A stretch of DNA of 64,000 nucleotides from Rhodococcus sp. Leaf278 (GCF_001426085.1 NZ_LMRR01000041.1:62001-126000); one strand, 5' to 3'. Numbered from the stretch's first letter, positions 37,238 through 46,969 are shown. Notes: generated from the letters alone by a model not told the origin. A program made the numbers and translations.

Positions 37238-39043
37238 ATGAACGGCAAGAGTGCAGCCTGCGGAATGACCGGGACAGGGCTCGGCATACGTATCGGTTCG
37301 GTGACAGCGGCTGCTGCACTCGACACCGACCCCGTTACTTCCGTCGTCAAGCGTTCGGCACTCGATCTTCGCCCCGGCGCGGCTCCGAGCTTGGCCGAGC
37401 TGTGGGACGGATCGGGCCGCCATCTGATCAGCGGGTTCGCCGACCGAGTGGGCGACCCGGTGGAATTGATCGACGACGACGGCCGCAGTCACCGTGCCGA
37501 GGATCTGTACGCCACCGCCGCTCGCGCACTCGTGGCCGAGGTGTCCGCCGGAGCCGATTCCGCCCCCACGGTCGTCGTCGCCCACCCCACCCGCTGGACG
37601 GCGTACACGGCCGAGGTCCTCGGCGAGGCATTGGATCGCGCCGGCCTGGCCGACGCCACGCTGGTACCCGAGTCCGTTGCCACGATGCGCTGGCTCGAGG
37701 TGACTCGCGGACCACAGGCCGACGGCCTCGCCGTGATCTACGACCTGGGTGCCAGCGCCCTCGACGTGACCCTGATGCGGACCGGCACCGACGCAGGCGT
37801 CGTCGGCAGCGGCGTCCACTCGCAGGAATTCGGCGGCGCGCAGTTCGATCACGCGATCATGCAGTACGTCCTCGATACCGTCTCGGGAAGTCAATCGTTC
37901 GAGTTCGATCCGTTCGACCCCGACACCGTCGGTGCGCTGGTGGAACTGCGAGCACGGTGCGGCCAGGCCAAAGAACAACTCTCTTACGACACGTCCACCT
38001 CGCTCACCGTGGACCTGCCCGGTCTGCACACCGAGGTTCGCCTGGTGCGCTCCGAGATCGAGGAACTGGTACGCGCATCGCTGCTGGCGTCGGTCGGGGT
38101 CGTCCGTGACGCCGTGGCCGCCGCGGGGCTCGAGGTCACCGATATCGACCAGGTGGTGCTCGTCGGTGGCAGCTCGGCCATTCCCCTTGTTGCCGAACTC
38201 ATCTCGTCCGAACTGCGCGCCCCCGTGGTGGCCGGTCCGCGTCCGGAACTGACCGTTGCGATCGGAGCCGCGATACTCGGAAGCGACATCGCCGACGCCA
38301 CCGCCGCCGAAGATGCAGCCTCCCTGGCTGCGGTCCCGACCGCGTCCGTGGCTACCGCTGCCGCCGCCCCGATGCCTCGCCCCACCCCGAGACCGGCCCC
38401 GACGCCTACTGCGGTGGAATCCGACGCAGGGATGTCCGGCCGCAAGAAGGCCGGCCTCGTCGCCGGATCCGTTGTCGTCCTGGCTCTTCTCGCCGGCGGA
38501 GGCCTGTCGGTGGGTACCGCGTTGACCTCGGACAACACGGCACCGGCCGAGTCCAATGCCGACATCTCGAGCACCGAAACACCGGGAACCACCGCGGCTG
38601 TCGCGGACGCATCGACGACGACCACGACTACGGGCGAGAACGGCGCTGCTGCAGTCGGATCCGAGGGCGCTCCCACCACGGTCGTCAACGCCGACGGCAC
38701 CGTGACGCAGATCGATCCGGCCACCGGTGCCCCGGTTGCCGGTGCGCCCGCGGCGGGAGCACCCGCGCAGGCCCCTGCCGACAACGGCGCAGCAACCGTG
38801 CCGACCATCCCATCGGTCGCGGCTCCGACGGTGCCCAACTACCAACCACCGGCTGTGCAGGTGCCACAGGTTCCCAGCTACCAGCCACCTACGTACCAGG
38901 GCCCGACTCTCGGCGATGTCGGCCAAGGTGTGGGTCAAGGTCTCGGCGGCGTCGTGGGCGGAGTCGGTGACGGACTGGGCGGTGCGGTCGGTGGCGTCGG
39001 CGACGGTCTCGGCGGAGCCCTCGGCGGCCTGACCGGTCGATAA
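37238..39043 (+). CDS. Membrane-anchored Hsp70-like protein with outer repeat tail
   Basis: A 601-residue protein with an N-terminal actin/Hsp70-type ATPase fold of about 350 residues. Phosphate-1 is degenerate (LGIRIGSVT, where DnaK has GIDLGTTNS), while phosphate-2 (IYDLGASALDVTL) and the adenosine motif (VVLVGGSSAIPLV) are recognisable. There is no substrate-binding domain. One membrane helix (about 407-430) follows, then an extracytoplasmic Ala/Pro/Gly-rich tail ending in GGVVGGVGDGLGGAVGG-like repeats similar in style to IniB. It is divergent from iniB and stops 7 nt before iniR, so it is probably cotranscribed with the regulator. Confidence 0.8.
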   Translation: MNGKSAACGMTGTGLGIRIGSVTAAAALDTDPVTSVVKRSALDLRPGAAPSLAELWDGSGRHLISGFADRVGDPVELIDDDGRSHRAEDLYATAARALVAEVSAGADSAPTVVVAHPTRWTAYTAEVLGEALDRAGLADATLVPESVATMRWLEVTRGPQADGLAVIYDLGASALDVTLMRTGTDAGVVGSGVHSQEFGGAQFDHAIMQYVLDTVSGSQSFEFDPFDPDTVGALVELRARCGQAKEQLSYDTSTSLTVDLPGLHTEVRLVRSEIEELVRASLLASVGVVRDAVAAAGLEVTDIDQVVLVGGSSAIPLVAELISSELRAPVVAGPRPELTVAIGAAILGSDIADATAAEDAASLAAVPTASVATAAAAPMPRPTPRPAPTPTAVESDAGMSGRKKAGLVAGSVVVLALLAGGGLSVGTALTSDNTAPAESNADISSTETPGTTAAVADASTTTTTTGENGAAAVGSEGAPTTVVNADGTVTQIDPATGAPVAGAPAAGAPAQAPADNGAATVPTIPSVAAPTVPNYQPPAVQVPQVPSYQPPTYQGPTLGDVGQGVGQGLGGVVGGVGDGLGGAVGGVGDGLGGALGGLTGR

Positions 39044-39050
39044 GCCGACC

Positions 39051-41558
39051 GTGACCAGCATCCGGCCCTCCCTCGTCGGCGTCGAACGCGCCGATCGTTT
39101 CGTTCGTGATGCCCTCGCCACCACGGGGTTTCATGTTGTTGTCGGAGCGAACGGGTCCGGTCGCTCCGCAGTTCTCGACGCGATCGGCGCGGCGGTGGAT
39201 CCGCACCCGGGCAGCATTGCCGACGCCCCGTCCGGCTCGACGGTTCTCGTCGACGACGCCCATCTGCTGTCGGAACAACGGTTGGACGAAATTGCCGCGG
39301 CAGCAACGCGGTCGGACATCACGCTGATCGTGGCCACGGCTCCGCGCTTGTTCGATTCTCGGATCGAGAAGTTGATCGCGTCCGCCGGTTCCGGTCGACT
39401 GACTCTGGTTCCGTTGGACAAGACGTCGATCGCCGCACGGGCTGCCGCCACTGCACGGCCCATCTCGGCGGCACTGGCCACTGCCATTGCGAAGTCCACC
39501 GGGGGAATCCTCTCTGCCGTCGACGCCGCCCTTGCCGCGCTATCCGCAGAACTCGCCGACCCTTCACCCCTGCGAGCGGTGACCGAAGCCGTTGCGGCAC
39601 AGCATCGTCGGATGCTGCTCGACACCTCCGACGACACTCGGGCGCTGTTGCTCGCAGCTCGATTCGGCATAGCACCGGATCCCACGACGGCCGCGCAACT
39701 GATCGCGCGCACGAACGAAGTCGAATCTGTCGTCGATCTCGCCTGCAGCTCCGGCCTGCTCGACTCCACCGGCGCGTTGATTCCGGCCGCCGAGGTTCCC
39801 TTGACCGAGCTGATCGGTGATCGGCGCTGCCGCGTCCTGCTCCAGTCCGTCACCGACGTCGCATCCCGATCCCGCCTGCTCGACGCCACCGCCGCGCGTG
39901 CGCTGGCGCAGCGAGGCGTCGTCCATGTCGGTTTGGCCGATTTTCTTGTACAGCAAGCAGATTGGGCACCGGTCGAGGCAGCCGGCGCGCTGTACGATGC
40001 AGCTGTCGACGCCGGTTTCGATCCGATGGTGCTCGCCGCCCGTCGGTCCGAGGTCGCGGCCGCCACCGGCGACCTGGACGAGGCGGGGCGCTATGCCGAT
40101 GCGGTACTCGACAGCGCCGCCGTCTGTGATTCCGCGGATCTGCGGACCGCGGTGCGGGTCTCGGCCGCGATTGCCGCGCAGCGCGGAATGCTCTCCCGCA
40201 GTGCGCAACTGTTCGGATGGCTCGGCGAGAATCGACTCGGGCCCGACGGGGTGTGGGCCGCTCTGTCCGCTGCTGGAGCCGGCGATCGTGATGCTGCAGA
40301 CCGGTCGATGACCGCAGTGTCAGCACTTGCGCCGACGTCGAGCACTGCATCCGGCACCTTGCTGGTGGCCGGCGTCCTCGGGTCGATCGACTCCCGCAGC
40401 GCAGCCGGCTCGAGCGGTGCCGCGCACTCGCTGATGCGCGCACTGTCGTTGACCGGCAACGTATCCGACCGTTCGTGTGCCACCGACACCGCCGCGGCCG
40501 TCGCAGCCCTGCACGCCGTGCACTGCGGCGACCTCGCTCGCGTAGATTCCATTCTGGCCCGAGCCCTGCCCGAACAGCGTCCCGGATCCGAGGCGCACAC
40601 TCGACTGATCCTCCTCGGGGCATGGGCGTCGATGCTGCGGGGCGATGCCGCCGAGGCGAGTGTTGCGCTCGATGGACTGCGGATACCGTTGTCGCACATG
40701 CGCAATCAGCTCTTCCTGCACGCGATCCGGGTGGGCCTGGCTCGCAGGTCGGGTGACGCAGGGTCGTTGATTACCGCATGGACCGGCGCCCAGAACGTCA
40801 TCGCCGAATACTCGGCAGATCTGTTCGCGCTGCTCCCTCTGGGCGAATTGCTCTTGGCTGCAACCCGACTCGGCCAGGTCGACCGCGTCGAACACCTCGT
40901 CGCGCATGCCGCCGATCTGCTCGCAGCGCTCGGAGATCCGCCAGTCTGGGCGTCTGCGCTGAACTGGTACCAGGTCCAAGCGGCCATCGTGGCCCAGACT
41001 CCCGACGCGCTGGTGCCGCACGCCAAGGCCCTCGCGGCTGCCGCTCCCACCCACCCGTACAGCGCCGCCCTCGCCGCCGCCGGCCGCGCCTGGCTCGGGG
41101 TGTTGCAGGGCAGGCCCGATCCGGCCGATGTGGAGAACTCGGCACGGACGCTGACCGCGTTCGGGCTGCCCTGGGATGGAGCCAGACTGGCGAGCGAGGC
41201 CGCGCTGACCGTCTCCGATACCGCGACCGCCACCGCACTGCTGCACATCGCCAGGTCGCTGCGCCAATCCGGGTCGCAGCCGCCCACCGCGCACCGCCGC
41301 GAGAGTTCCGGAACCACGCCCACCCCGACCGGATCGTTGAGCGAGCGCGAGGCCGAGGTCGCCGAGCTGCTCGTACTCGGAGTCACGTACCGCGAGGTGG
41401 GTAGCCGCCTCTACATCTCCCCGAAGACCGTCGAACATCATGTGGCTCGCATACGGCGCAGGCTCGGGGCCGAGTCTCGCTCGGAGCTCATCTCGATGCT
41501 GCGCGCCATGGGATACGGAGGCTCCACCAGCACATCGAGCAGCAATGTAACTGTGTGA
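39051..41558 (+). CDS. iniR: LuxR-type regulator IniR of the ini locus
   Basis: An 835-residue cytoplasmic regulator, matching the length and position of M. tuberculosis Rv0339c (IniR). It has a large-LuxR layout: an N-terminal ATPase-like domain with a P-loop-like GANGSGRS (Arg instead of Lys) and VLVDDAHLL, a long helical TPR-like middle, and a C-terminal LuxR HTH (LSEREAEVAELLVLGVTYRE, TVEHHVARIRRRLGAESRSEL). The start is GTG at 39051. The regulator is known in mycobacteria to activate iniBAC. It lies 7 nt after the Hsp70-like gene. Confidence 0.82.
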   Translation: MTSIRPSLVGVERADRFVRDALATTGFHVVVGANGSGRSAVLDAIGAAVDPHPGSIADAPSGSTVLVDDAHLLSEQRLDEIAAAATRSDITLIVATAPRLFDSRIEKLIASAGSGRLTLVPLDKTSIAARAAATARPISAALATAIAKSTGGILSAVDAALAALSAELADPSPLRAVTEAVAAQHRRMLLDTSDDTRALLLAARFGIAPDPTTAAQLIARTNEVESVVDLACSSGLLDSTGALIPAAEVPLTELIGDRRCRVLLQSVTDVASRSRLLDATAARALAQRGVVHVGLADFLVQQADWAPVEAAGALYDAAVDAGFDPMVLAARRSEVAAATGDLDEAGRYADAVLDSAAVCDSADLRTAVRVSAAIAAQRGMLSRSAQLFGWLGENRLGPDGVWAALSAAGAGDRDAADRSMTAVSALAPTSSTASGTLLVAGVLGSIDSRSAAGSSGAAHSLMRALSLTGNVSDRSCATDTAAAVAALHAVHCGDLARVDSILARALPEQRPGSEAHTRLILLGAWASMLRGDAAEASVALDGLRIPLSHMRNQLFLHAIRVGLARRSGDAGSLITAWTGAQNVIAEYSADLFALLPLGELLLAATRLGQVDRVEHLVAHAADLLAALGDPPVWASALNWYQVQAAIVAQTPDALVPHAKALAAAAPTHPYSAALAAAGRAWLGVLQGRPDPADVENSARTLTAFGLPWDGARLASEAALTVSDTATATALLHIARSLRQSGSQPPTAHRRESSGTTPTPTGSLSEREAEVAELLVLGVTYREVGSRLYISPKTVEHHVARIRRRLGAESRSELISMLRAMGYGGSTSTSSSNVTV

Positions 41559-41617
41559 GGGCCGGAAGCGACATAACGACCGACCATCGGTAACCGATCA
41601 GAACAGGCAGCATCCCC

Positions 41618-42748
41618 ATGACCGAGCAGCCCGGCAGTGTGAGGATCGGCACGCCGGACGTCGGCCTCTATCTGGACGACGAACGTGCCGTGGCTGCGGT
41701 GTCGCATCCCATTGCGCCCGGCCCGTCACTGCACCTGGCGTCGCTGCACTCGACCGTGCTCAACACCCATCCCGACGGCACCGTCTCGCTCGGTGACACA
41801 CCCGGCGAGAAGTCGGAGGCGTACACCCACTTCCTCGACTCTCTCGCCGACGGCGTCGGCGTCACCGGCAGCAAGGGGACCGTCTTTCCCGCCGAGCAGC
41901 TGACGTCGATGGCGCTGTTGTGCCTGCTCACCGAGGTCGCGTCGTCGATCGATCTGCAACCAGGCGACCTCGCCGCGGCCGCCACCTACCCGGCCCGCTG
42001 GACGGCCGAGCAGGTCTTCGCATTGCGTTCGGCGATGAATGCGCACGGTCTCGCGCACGTATCGCTGGTGGCCGAAGCCGAGGCGCTCGCTGCGTGGAAC
42101 GCGTCGGTGCGGGCGACCCTTCAGAGCAAAGACTCGGCCGTCGCCGCGGCGCGTGGTGCTGCGATTCTGGCGTCTGAATTCCCCGTCGAAGCGGTCACCG
42201 AGCAAATAGCGGTACTGACCCCCACCCGTTCCGACCGTCGCCCGCTGTTCGCGGCGGCGGCGTTCGCCTCTGCGTTGATCGTCGGCGCGTCCCTGATCGC
42301 GCTGCAACTGGGTACCTCTTCCGACACGACGGTGCCCACCATCGGCAACGCGCAGCTGATTCCGCCGACAACGTCCTCCGGGACCGGTGCCGGCGGCCCG
42401 ATCCAGTTCCCCACCGTCGTCGTCGAACCGGCCGCCGAGATCGCGCCGGTCCAACCTCTTCCGCTGGAAACGACCGAAGAATCGACCCCGGCCGAGACCC
42501 CCGAGACCTCCGAGAACCCACGACGCAACGCGGACCCGACCGAGATCGACACCCGTCCCGCCGTAGAGACACCCGACATCCGCGACCGCGAGGACCCGCG
42601 TGAGACCGTCGATCCGGTCGACCCCGAACCAGTGGTCCCGGCCGACGAAGACACCGAGGACACCGGCGAGACGACCGACCCGGACACGACCGACCCGCAG
42701 TCCGACACCGAGCAGGCACGCGACGCAGGGACAGAGGGAACTCCATGA
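41618..42748 (+). CDS. Truncated Hsp70-like membrane protein
   Basis: A 376-residue protein that keeps only the N-terminal part of the Hsp70-like ATPase fold (about residues 1-170, with PDVGLYLDDERAVAAVS and AAATYPARWTAEQVFALRSA). The phosphate-2 and adenosine motifs are absent, so ATP hydrolysis is unlikely. It then has one membrane helix (about 208-231) and a 145-residue acidic Pro/Thr/Glu/Asp-rich outer tail. The 3' end overlaps the next Hsp70-like gene by 4 nt (ATGA), so the two are coupled and could form a complex. A 13-bp palindrome ATCGGTAACCGAT lies upstream at 41586-41598. Confidence 0.7.
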   Translation: MTEQPGSVRIGTPDVGLYLDDERAVAAVSHPIAPGPSLHLASLHSTVLNTHPDGTVSLGDTPGEKSEAYTHFLDSLADGVGVTGSKGTVFPAEQLTSMALLCLLTEVASSIDLQPGDLAAAATYPARWTAEQVFALRSAMNAHGLAHVSLVAEAEALAAWNASVRATLQSKDSAVAAARGAAILASEFPVEAVTEQIAVLTPTRSDRRPLFAAAAFASALIVGASLIALQLGTSSDTTVPTIGNAQLIPPTTSSGTGAGGPIQFPTVVVEPAAEIAPVQPLPLETTEESTPAETPETSENPRRNADPTEIDTRPAVETPDIRDREDPRETVDPVDPEPVVPADEDTEDTGETTDPDTTDPQSDTEQARDAGTEGTP

Positions 42749-44385
42749 GCGGTGCGGGCCATCTCGGAATCACCGTCGGTAACACCCGGTCGGTGGCAGT
42801 CCACCGCGTCCGCACCGACGACGAACCGACGGTCGTCGTAGTACCGACGACCCTGAGATTCGACGACGACGGCCGAGCTCATCTCGGCGAACCCGCCGAC
42901 ACAGCGCCCTTCACCCGGTTCGTGGACCTGGTCGGTCAGCAGGAGGACCTCGAACCCGACGCCGCCGCGTACCGCGCCGAGGATCTGATGGCGAACGCGG
43001 CCAACTGCCTGGTCACCATGATGTCCTCGGCAACCGAGTCGGCCGACGCACCCGTCACGACCATGACGTACCCGACGCGATGGCCGCGCGAGAGCGTTGC
43101 ACTGCTGCGCGATGCCCTCGATCACGCCGGCCTGACCGCAGTCGCCCTGGTGCCCGACGCAAAAGCCGCCAGCACCTTCGCGCAGCGCCACCCCGGCACG
43201 GCCGCCACGGTGATCGACATCGGCGCTACCGGCACCGACATCTCGACGTATCCCGGCGGCGGAACGGTTCGCACCACCGCCGTCAGCGGAGACGTCTTCA
43301 CCGATGCGCTGTTCGATCACGTGGTGACCGATCGAGACCACATCGATCTGTCCGACGCCGCAGTCCTGGCCGCTCTCGCCGGCGTCGTCGCGTCCTGCGA
43401 GGCAGCCAAACACGCACTCAGCACGGAAGAGAACGCCACCATCTCCGTCGATCTGCCGGGGCTGTCGCAGACCACGACCGTGACGCGATCGGAGTTCGCC
43501 GACCTGGTCGCGCCGTCGGTACGCACGCTCGACGTGCCGCAGACCGGCACCGTGGTGCTCACCGGCGGCAGCGCCGAACTGGAGTCGGTGGCCGCCGGGA
43601 TTGCCGAACGGACTTCGGGTGATCTAGTGGTCGAGCCACTGGCAGCACCCCGAGGCGCACTGCTGCTCGCCGAGGTCGACGATGTCGACGGCAACTCCCT
43701 GGTCACCGGCGCCGCGCCGATCGTCACCCGTAACGACGGCGCCGATTCGCTCGATACCGACGCCATTCCTGTTGTGCCACAAGAGAAGTCCCTTGCCTTC
43801 TCCGAGGCCATCCCAGCGGTGGCTCCGATGTTCGAGCCCTCGGAGTTTCGGTCCCATCCGGTCGAACCGGCCGAGGAGAACACGTCGAACACCGGTGCCG
43901 CACCGGCCGTGGCCCCCGTGGTCGCGTCGACGGATGCGACGAAGGAACGCAGCGAACGCTCGCGCACCATCACCACGATCATTGCCGGTGCCGCGGCGGG
44001 CGTGGTGATCGTGCTGGCGATCGCCGCGATCAGTGGCGTGTTCAGCAATTCGCCCGCTCCGACGCCCCCGGCCGTCACGGATGCAGGCTCGCCGGTCGTC
44101 ACCTCGACCCGCACGCCGCCGACCACAACCACCACTCCCGCTGCGGCCGTCGTCGCGCCGGAGGTGGTCGACGAACCGACGTACGAGCCGTACATCCCGC
44201 CCCAACCCGCGCCGCTGCCTGCGCCGCCACCCGCCCCGATCCCGACGCCCCCGCCCGTGGTCACCACCACCGTCCCGGTGCCGACGACGACCCCGGTGAC
44301 GACCACCCCGGCCGCGACGACCACAACGCCACCTACTACTACGTCTGCAACAACACCGACATCTTCCGACACTGCTACCCCCTGA
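42745..44385 (+). CDS. Membrane-anchored Hsp70-like protein with Pro/Thr-rich outer tail
   Basis: A 546-residue protein with a degenerate Hsp70 ATPase fold: phosphate-1 GITVGNTRSVAVH, phosphate-2 VIDIGATGTDIST and adenosine VVLTGGSAELESV. There is no substrate-binding domain. The membrane helix (about 408-433, IIAGAAAGVVIVLAIAAISG) is followed by an outer tail of about 110 residues rich in Pro and Thr (PTPPPVVTTTVPVPTT style). It is translationally coupled to the truncated paralogue upstream. Like its neighbours it is probably an inner-membrane protein with its ATPase fold inside and its tail in the periplasm. Confidence 0.8.
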   Translation: MSGAGHLGITVGNTRSVAVHRVRTDDEPTVVVVPTTLRFDDDGRAHLGEPADTAPFTRFVDLVGQQEDLEPDAAAYRAEDLMANAANCLVTMMSSATESADAPVTTMTYPTRWPRESVALLRDALDHAGLTAVALVPDAKAASTFAQRHPGTAATVIDIGATGTDISTYPGGGTVRTTAVSGDVFTDALFDHVVTDRDHIDLSDAAVLAALAGVVASCEAAKHALSTEENATISVDLPGLSQTTTVTRSEFADLVAPSVRTLDVPQTGTVVLTGGSAELESVAAGIAERTSGDLVVEPLAAPRGALLLAEVDDVDGNSLVTGAAPIVTRNDGADSLDTDAIPVVPQEKSLAFSEAIPAVAPMFEPSEFRSHPVEPAEENTSNTGAAPAVAPVVASTDATKERSERSRTITTIIAGAAAGVVIVLAIAAISGVFSNSPAPTPPAVTDAGSPVVTSTRTPPTTTTTPAAAVVAPEVVDEPTYEPYIPPQPAPLPAPPPAPIPTPPPVVTTTVPVPTTTPVTTTPAATTTTPPTTTSATTPTSSDTATP

Positions 44386-44460
44386 CCTGTGCAAACACTG
44401 GTTCAGCGGCTCATGCCCTAGGGTGGGGCGCTGATACCAAGCACCCGATGAAGGGATTTC

Positions 44461-45759
44461 ATGCGTAACACCGGGGCTCTGCGTACTGCAGTGCTGTGCT
44501 CGACGGCTTTCGTTCTGTTCGCTTCGTTCTCCGGGACAGCGGCCGCCGAGCCCGTTGTCCAATCTCCCGCCGATCGGCTTCCCGCAGAGCTCGTCGAGGC
44601 TGTGCAGCGCGATCTGAAGATCTCTCCGCAGGAGTATCTCGATCGGGCCGCTCGTGCGCAGGAATTGTCCGCCTACGCATCGGACTTCCGTGCCAGCCGC
44701 CCCGCTGATTTCGCCGGCGCATGGATCGGACCCGACGGCAACGCCGTCGTCGCAGTCACCTCCCCTGCTGCAGCACAGGCAGTGGCCAAGGACGGATACG
44801 CCACAGCTCAGTCGCCGGTGTCGGCGGACGGGCTCGAGAAATCTCTGGCCGATCTCAACGGATGGATCGCCGGCCTCCCCCGCGAGATCTCCGAGCAGAT
44901 CAACGGCACGGCGATCGACTTCATCGACAACCAGGTGGTCATCGACCTGGTGAACAGTCCGATCGGTAGCGCACTCAACCTGCCGACGTTGCTGGCCAAC
45001 ATCAAGGTCATCCTCTCCCCCGGTGGAAACAAGCCGGTCGACCCGGCTCCCATGGGTGGCGACACCTACGTCACCAGCACCGGGCCCATCGCCGACGCCC
45101 CGACCACCGACATCAGCGTCTGCTCGTTCGGGTTCAACGCCGTCGACTCCTCCGGCGACGCCGTCAATTTGACTGCCGGACATTGCAATCCGAACAAGGC
45201 CACCGGAGCCGGCGGCGCACCGGTCTACCTTCCCGATCCGTCGGACATCAAGCGCAGCACGCAGATCGGCTCGTTCGATCGGTCGAGCCTGGGCGCGCAG
45301 GACGGCCTCGACTGGTCGGTGATCGACCTGAACGACAGCGGTATTTCGTCCGGCCTCGACCGTCCCACCGTCCGCGGAGCCAACGGCAGCACCGTCACGA
45401 TCACCGGAACCGCAGCACCCGTGATCGGAGCGCCGGTCTGCAAGTCGGGTCAGTCCTCGTCGTTCACGTGTGGCGTTGTTGCCGCCGACCGCGTCGAGAC
45501 ACAGCTCTACATGGAGGACGGCACCTCCCGCACGGTCCGTGGATTCGCCAGCACCGCGTGCACTCTGGCCGGCGACAGCGGCGGTGCCATCGTGACCGGA
45601 ACACTCGCGCTCGGCATCACCAGCGGATCCAACAGTGGTGGCGCACCCGACTGCAACGAGGCAAATCTGGCATTGGCCCAGTACGGGGGCACTGCGAGTC
45701 TCGGTATTCCCATCGATCAGGTCATCGGCGCAACCGGAGCGACCCTACGAACCGAATGA
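44461..45759 (+). CDS. Secreted S1-family serine protease (alpha-lytic type)
   Basis: A 432-residue exported protease. The signal peptide cleaves near AAA-EP (about residue 29), followed by a helical pro-region of about 180 residues. The trypsin-like domain carries H241 in LTAGHC, D284 in DGLDWSVIDL and S373 in GDSGG, so the triad is intact. Disulphide-forming Cys flank the sites. It is the first of two tandem proteases, 75 nt after the Hsp70-like gene. Substrates are unknown; processing of envelope or secreted proteins is likely. Confidence 0.88.
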   Translation: MRNTGALRTAVLCSTAFVLFASFSGTAAAEPVVQSPADRLPAELVEAVQRDLKISPQEYLDRAARAQELSAYASDFRASRPADFAGAWIGPDGNAVVAVTSPAAAQAVAKDGYATAQSPVSADGLEKSLADLNGWIAGLPREISEQINGTAIDFIDNQVVIDLVNSPIGSALNLPTLLANIKVILSPGGNKPVDPAPMGGDTYVTSTGPIADAPTTDISVCSFGFNAVDSSGDAVNLTAGHCNPNKATGAGGAPVYLPDPSDIKRSTQIGSFDRSSLGAQDGLDWSVIDLNDSGISSGLDRPTVRGANGSTVTITGTAAPVIGAPVCKSGQSSSFTCGVVAADRVETQLYMEDGTSRTVRGFASTACTLAGDSGGAIVTGTLALGITSGSNSGGAPDCNEANLALAQYGGTASLGIPIDQVIGATGATLRTE

Positions 45760-45837
45760 GCCGGTAGGTCGACGCCTGCGCACCCCCTATAGTCAGTGAA
45801 CGGCATCACATCGTTGATGCCTCGGGGGAGGGGTTTC

Positions 45838-46956
45838 ATGCGTCGCCGTGGGCTGGGGTTGTCGATTGCCGTGTCATGCGTGATAGCGATGGCGGTGTTC
45901 GCGCCCGTTGCCACTGCCGCGCCCGCAGCGGGTACGGATCCGGTGCTGCCGCCCGAGCTGGTCGACGCCGTCGCCCGCGATCTCGGGCTCGATCCGCACC
46001 AGTTTCTCGAACGAGCCGACGCGGCAAGGCGTTTGGCGGAGTTCACTGCCGCTGTCGGTTCCGAGGCGATCACGGGTGCCTGGCTCGATACGGACGGTCG
46101 GCCCGTCGTCGCAGTGGCGGACGGCCACACCGATACCGAGGTGGCCGACGCCGCGTCGGCCAAGGGGTTCGCAACGGTTGCCTCCGGGATAGAGATTCCA
46201 CAGGCGGTGCACGACGCCGTCGACCCGCTGGTGGAGCTACTCCCCTTCGATGTCGCGCCCACGGCCGGTCCCATTCGGGCCAGTTCGTATCTCGGCGGAG
46301 ACAGCTTCCTTGCGGGCACTCCGGCCGGCCTCGGTCTGCGTTGCTCGCTCGGATTCAACGCCGTCGATCCCGCCCGCGGACCGGTCAACATCACTGCGGG
46401 CCACTGCGATCCGGCCGCCACCGGTTCCGCAGGGTCGACCGGCGCTTACCCGATGTACGGGAGTCTCGTCGGGTCGAAGTTCGGCTCTTTCTACCGAACC
46501 AGCCAGTCGCCCAACGATTACGCCCTGATCGAGATCGACGACGCCAACGTCGGAGAGTTCGAGAGCAATGCGGTGCGAGTGCCCGGCTCGGGACCGCTGC
46601 ACGTCACCGGAACGGTGGATCCCATCGTGGGTGCACCGGTCTGCAAGTCCGGTTCCAGGACCGGATTCAGTTGCGGCACAATCTTGTCCACGGGCCGGAA
46701 CGTCGCCATGGGTGAGGCCGTCATGGACCGAAGCTTCTCCACGTCCATCTGCGCTCTCCGCGGCGACAGCGGTGGCCCGATCGTCAGCGGCACCCTCGCC
46801 GTCGGCATCGCCAGCGCGTCGAATGTGGGCGATCAACCGTCCTGCGAAATCGCGATGGTGTTCAGCATGCTGCAGGGCCAACGACCCGAACTGTTCGCCA
46901 CCCCCATCAACGACGTGTTGGCCGAGAATCCCGGACTGACGGTCCGTACGTCGTAG
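45838..46956 (+). CDS. Secreted S1-family serine protease, second of a tandem pair
   Basis: A 372-residue paralogue of the preceding protease, with a signal peptide (cleavage near ATA-AP), a pro-region and the triad H189 (ITAGHC), D227 (NDYALIEID) and S311 (GDSGG). The pro-region is shorter than in the first copy. The ATG at 45838 has a strong GGGGGAGGGG ribosome-binding site, which decides against the upstream in-frame start at 45796. The pair arose by duplication and has since diverged. A bidirectional terminator follows. Confidence 0.88.
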   Translation: MRRRGLGLSIAVSCVIAMAVFAPVATAAPAAGTDPVLPPELVDAVARDLGLDPHQFLERADAARRLAEFTAAVGSEAITGAWLDTDGRPVVAVADGHTDTEVADAASAKGFATVASGIEIPQAVHDAVDPLVELLPFDVAPTAGPIRASSYLGGDSFLAGTPAGLGLRCSLGFNAVDPARGPVNITAGHCDPAATGSAGSTGAYPMYGSLVGSKFGSFYRTSQSPNDYALIEIDDANVGEFESNAVRVPGSGPLHVTGTVDPIVGAPVCKSGSRTGFSCGTILSTGRNVAMGEAVMDRSFSTSICALRGDSGGPIVSGTLAVGIASASNVGDQPSCEIAMVFSMLQGQRPELFATPINDVLAENPGLTVRTS

Positions 46957-46969
46957 CCACACGCAGCGC

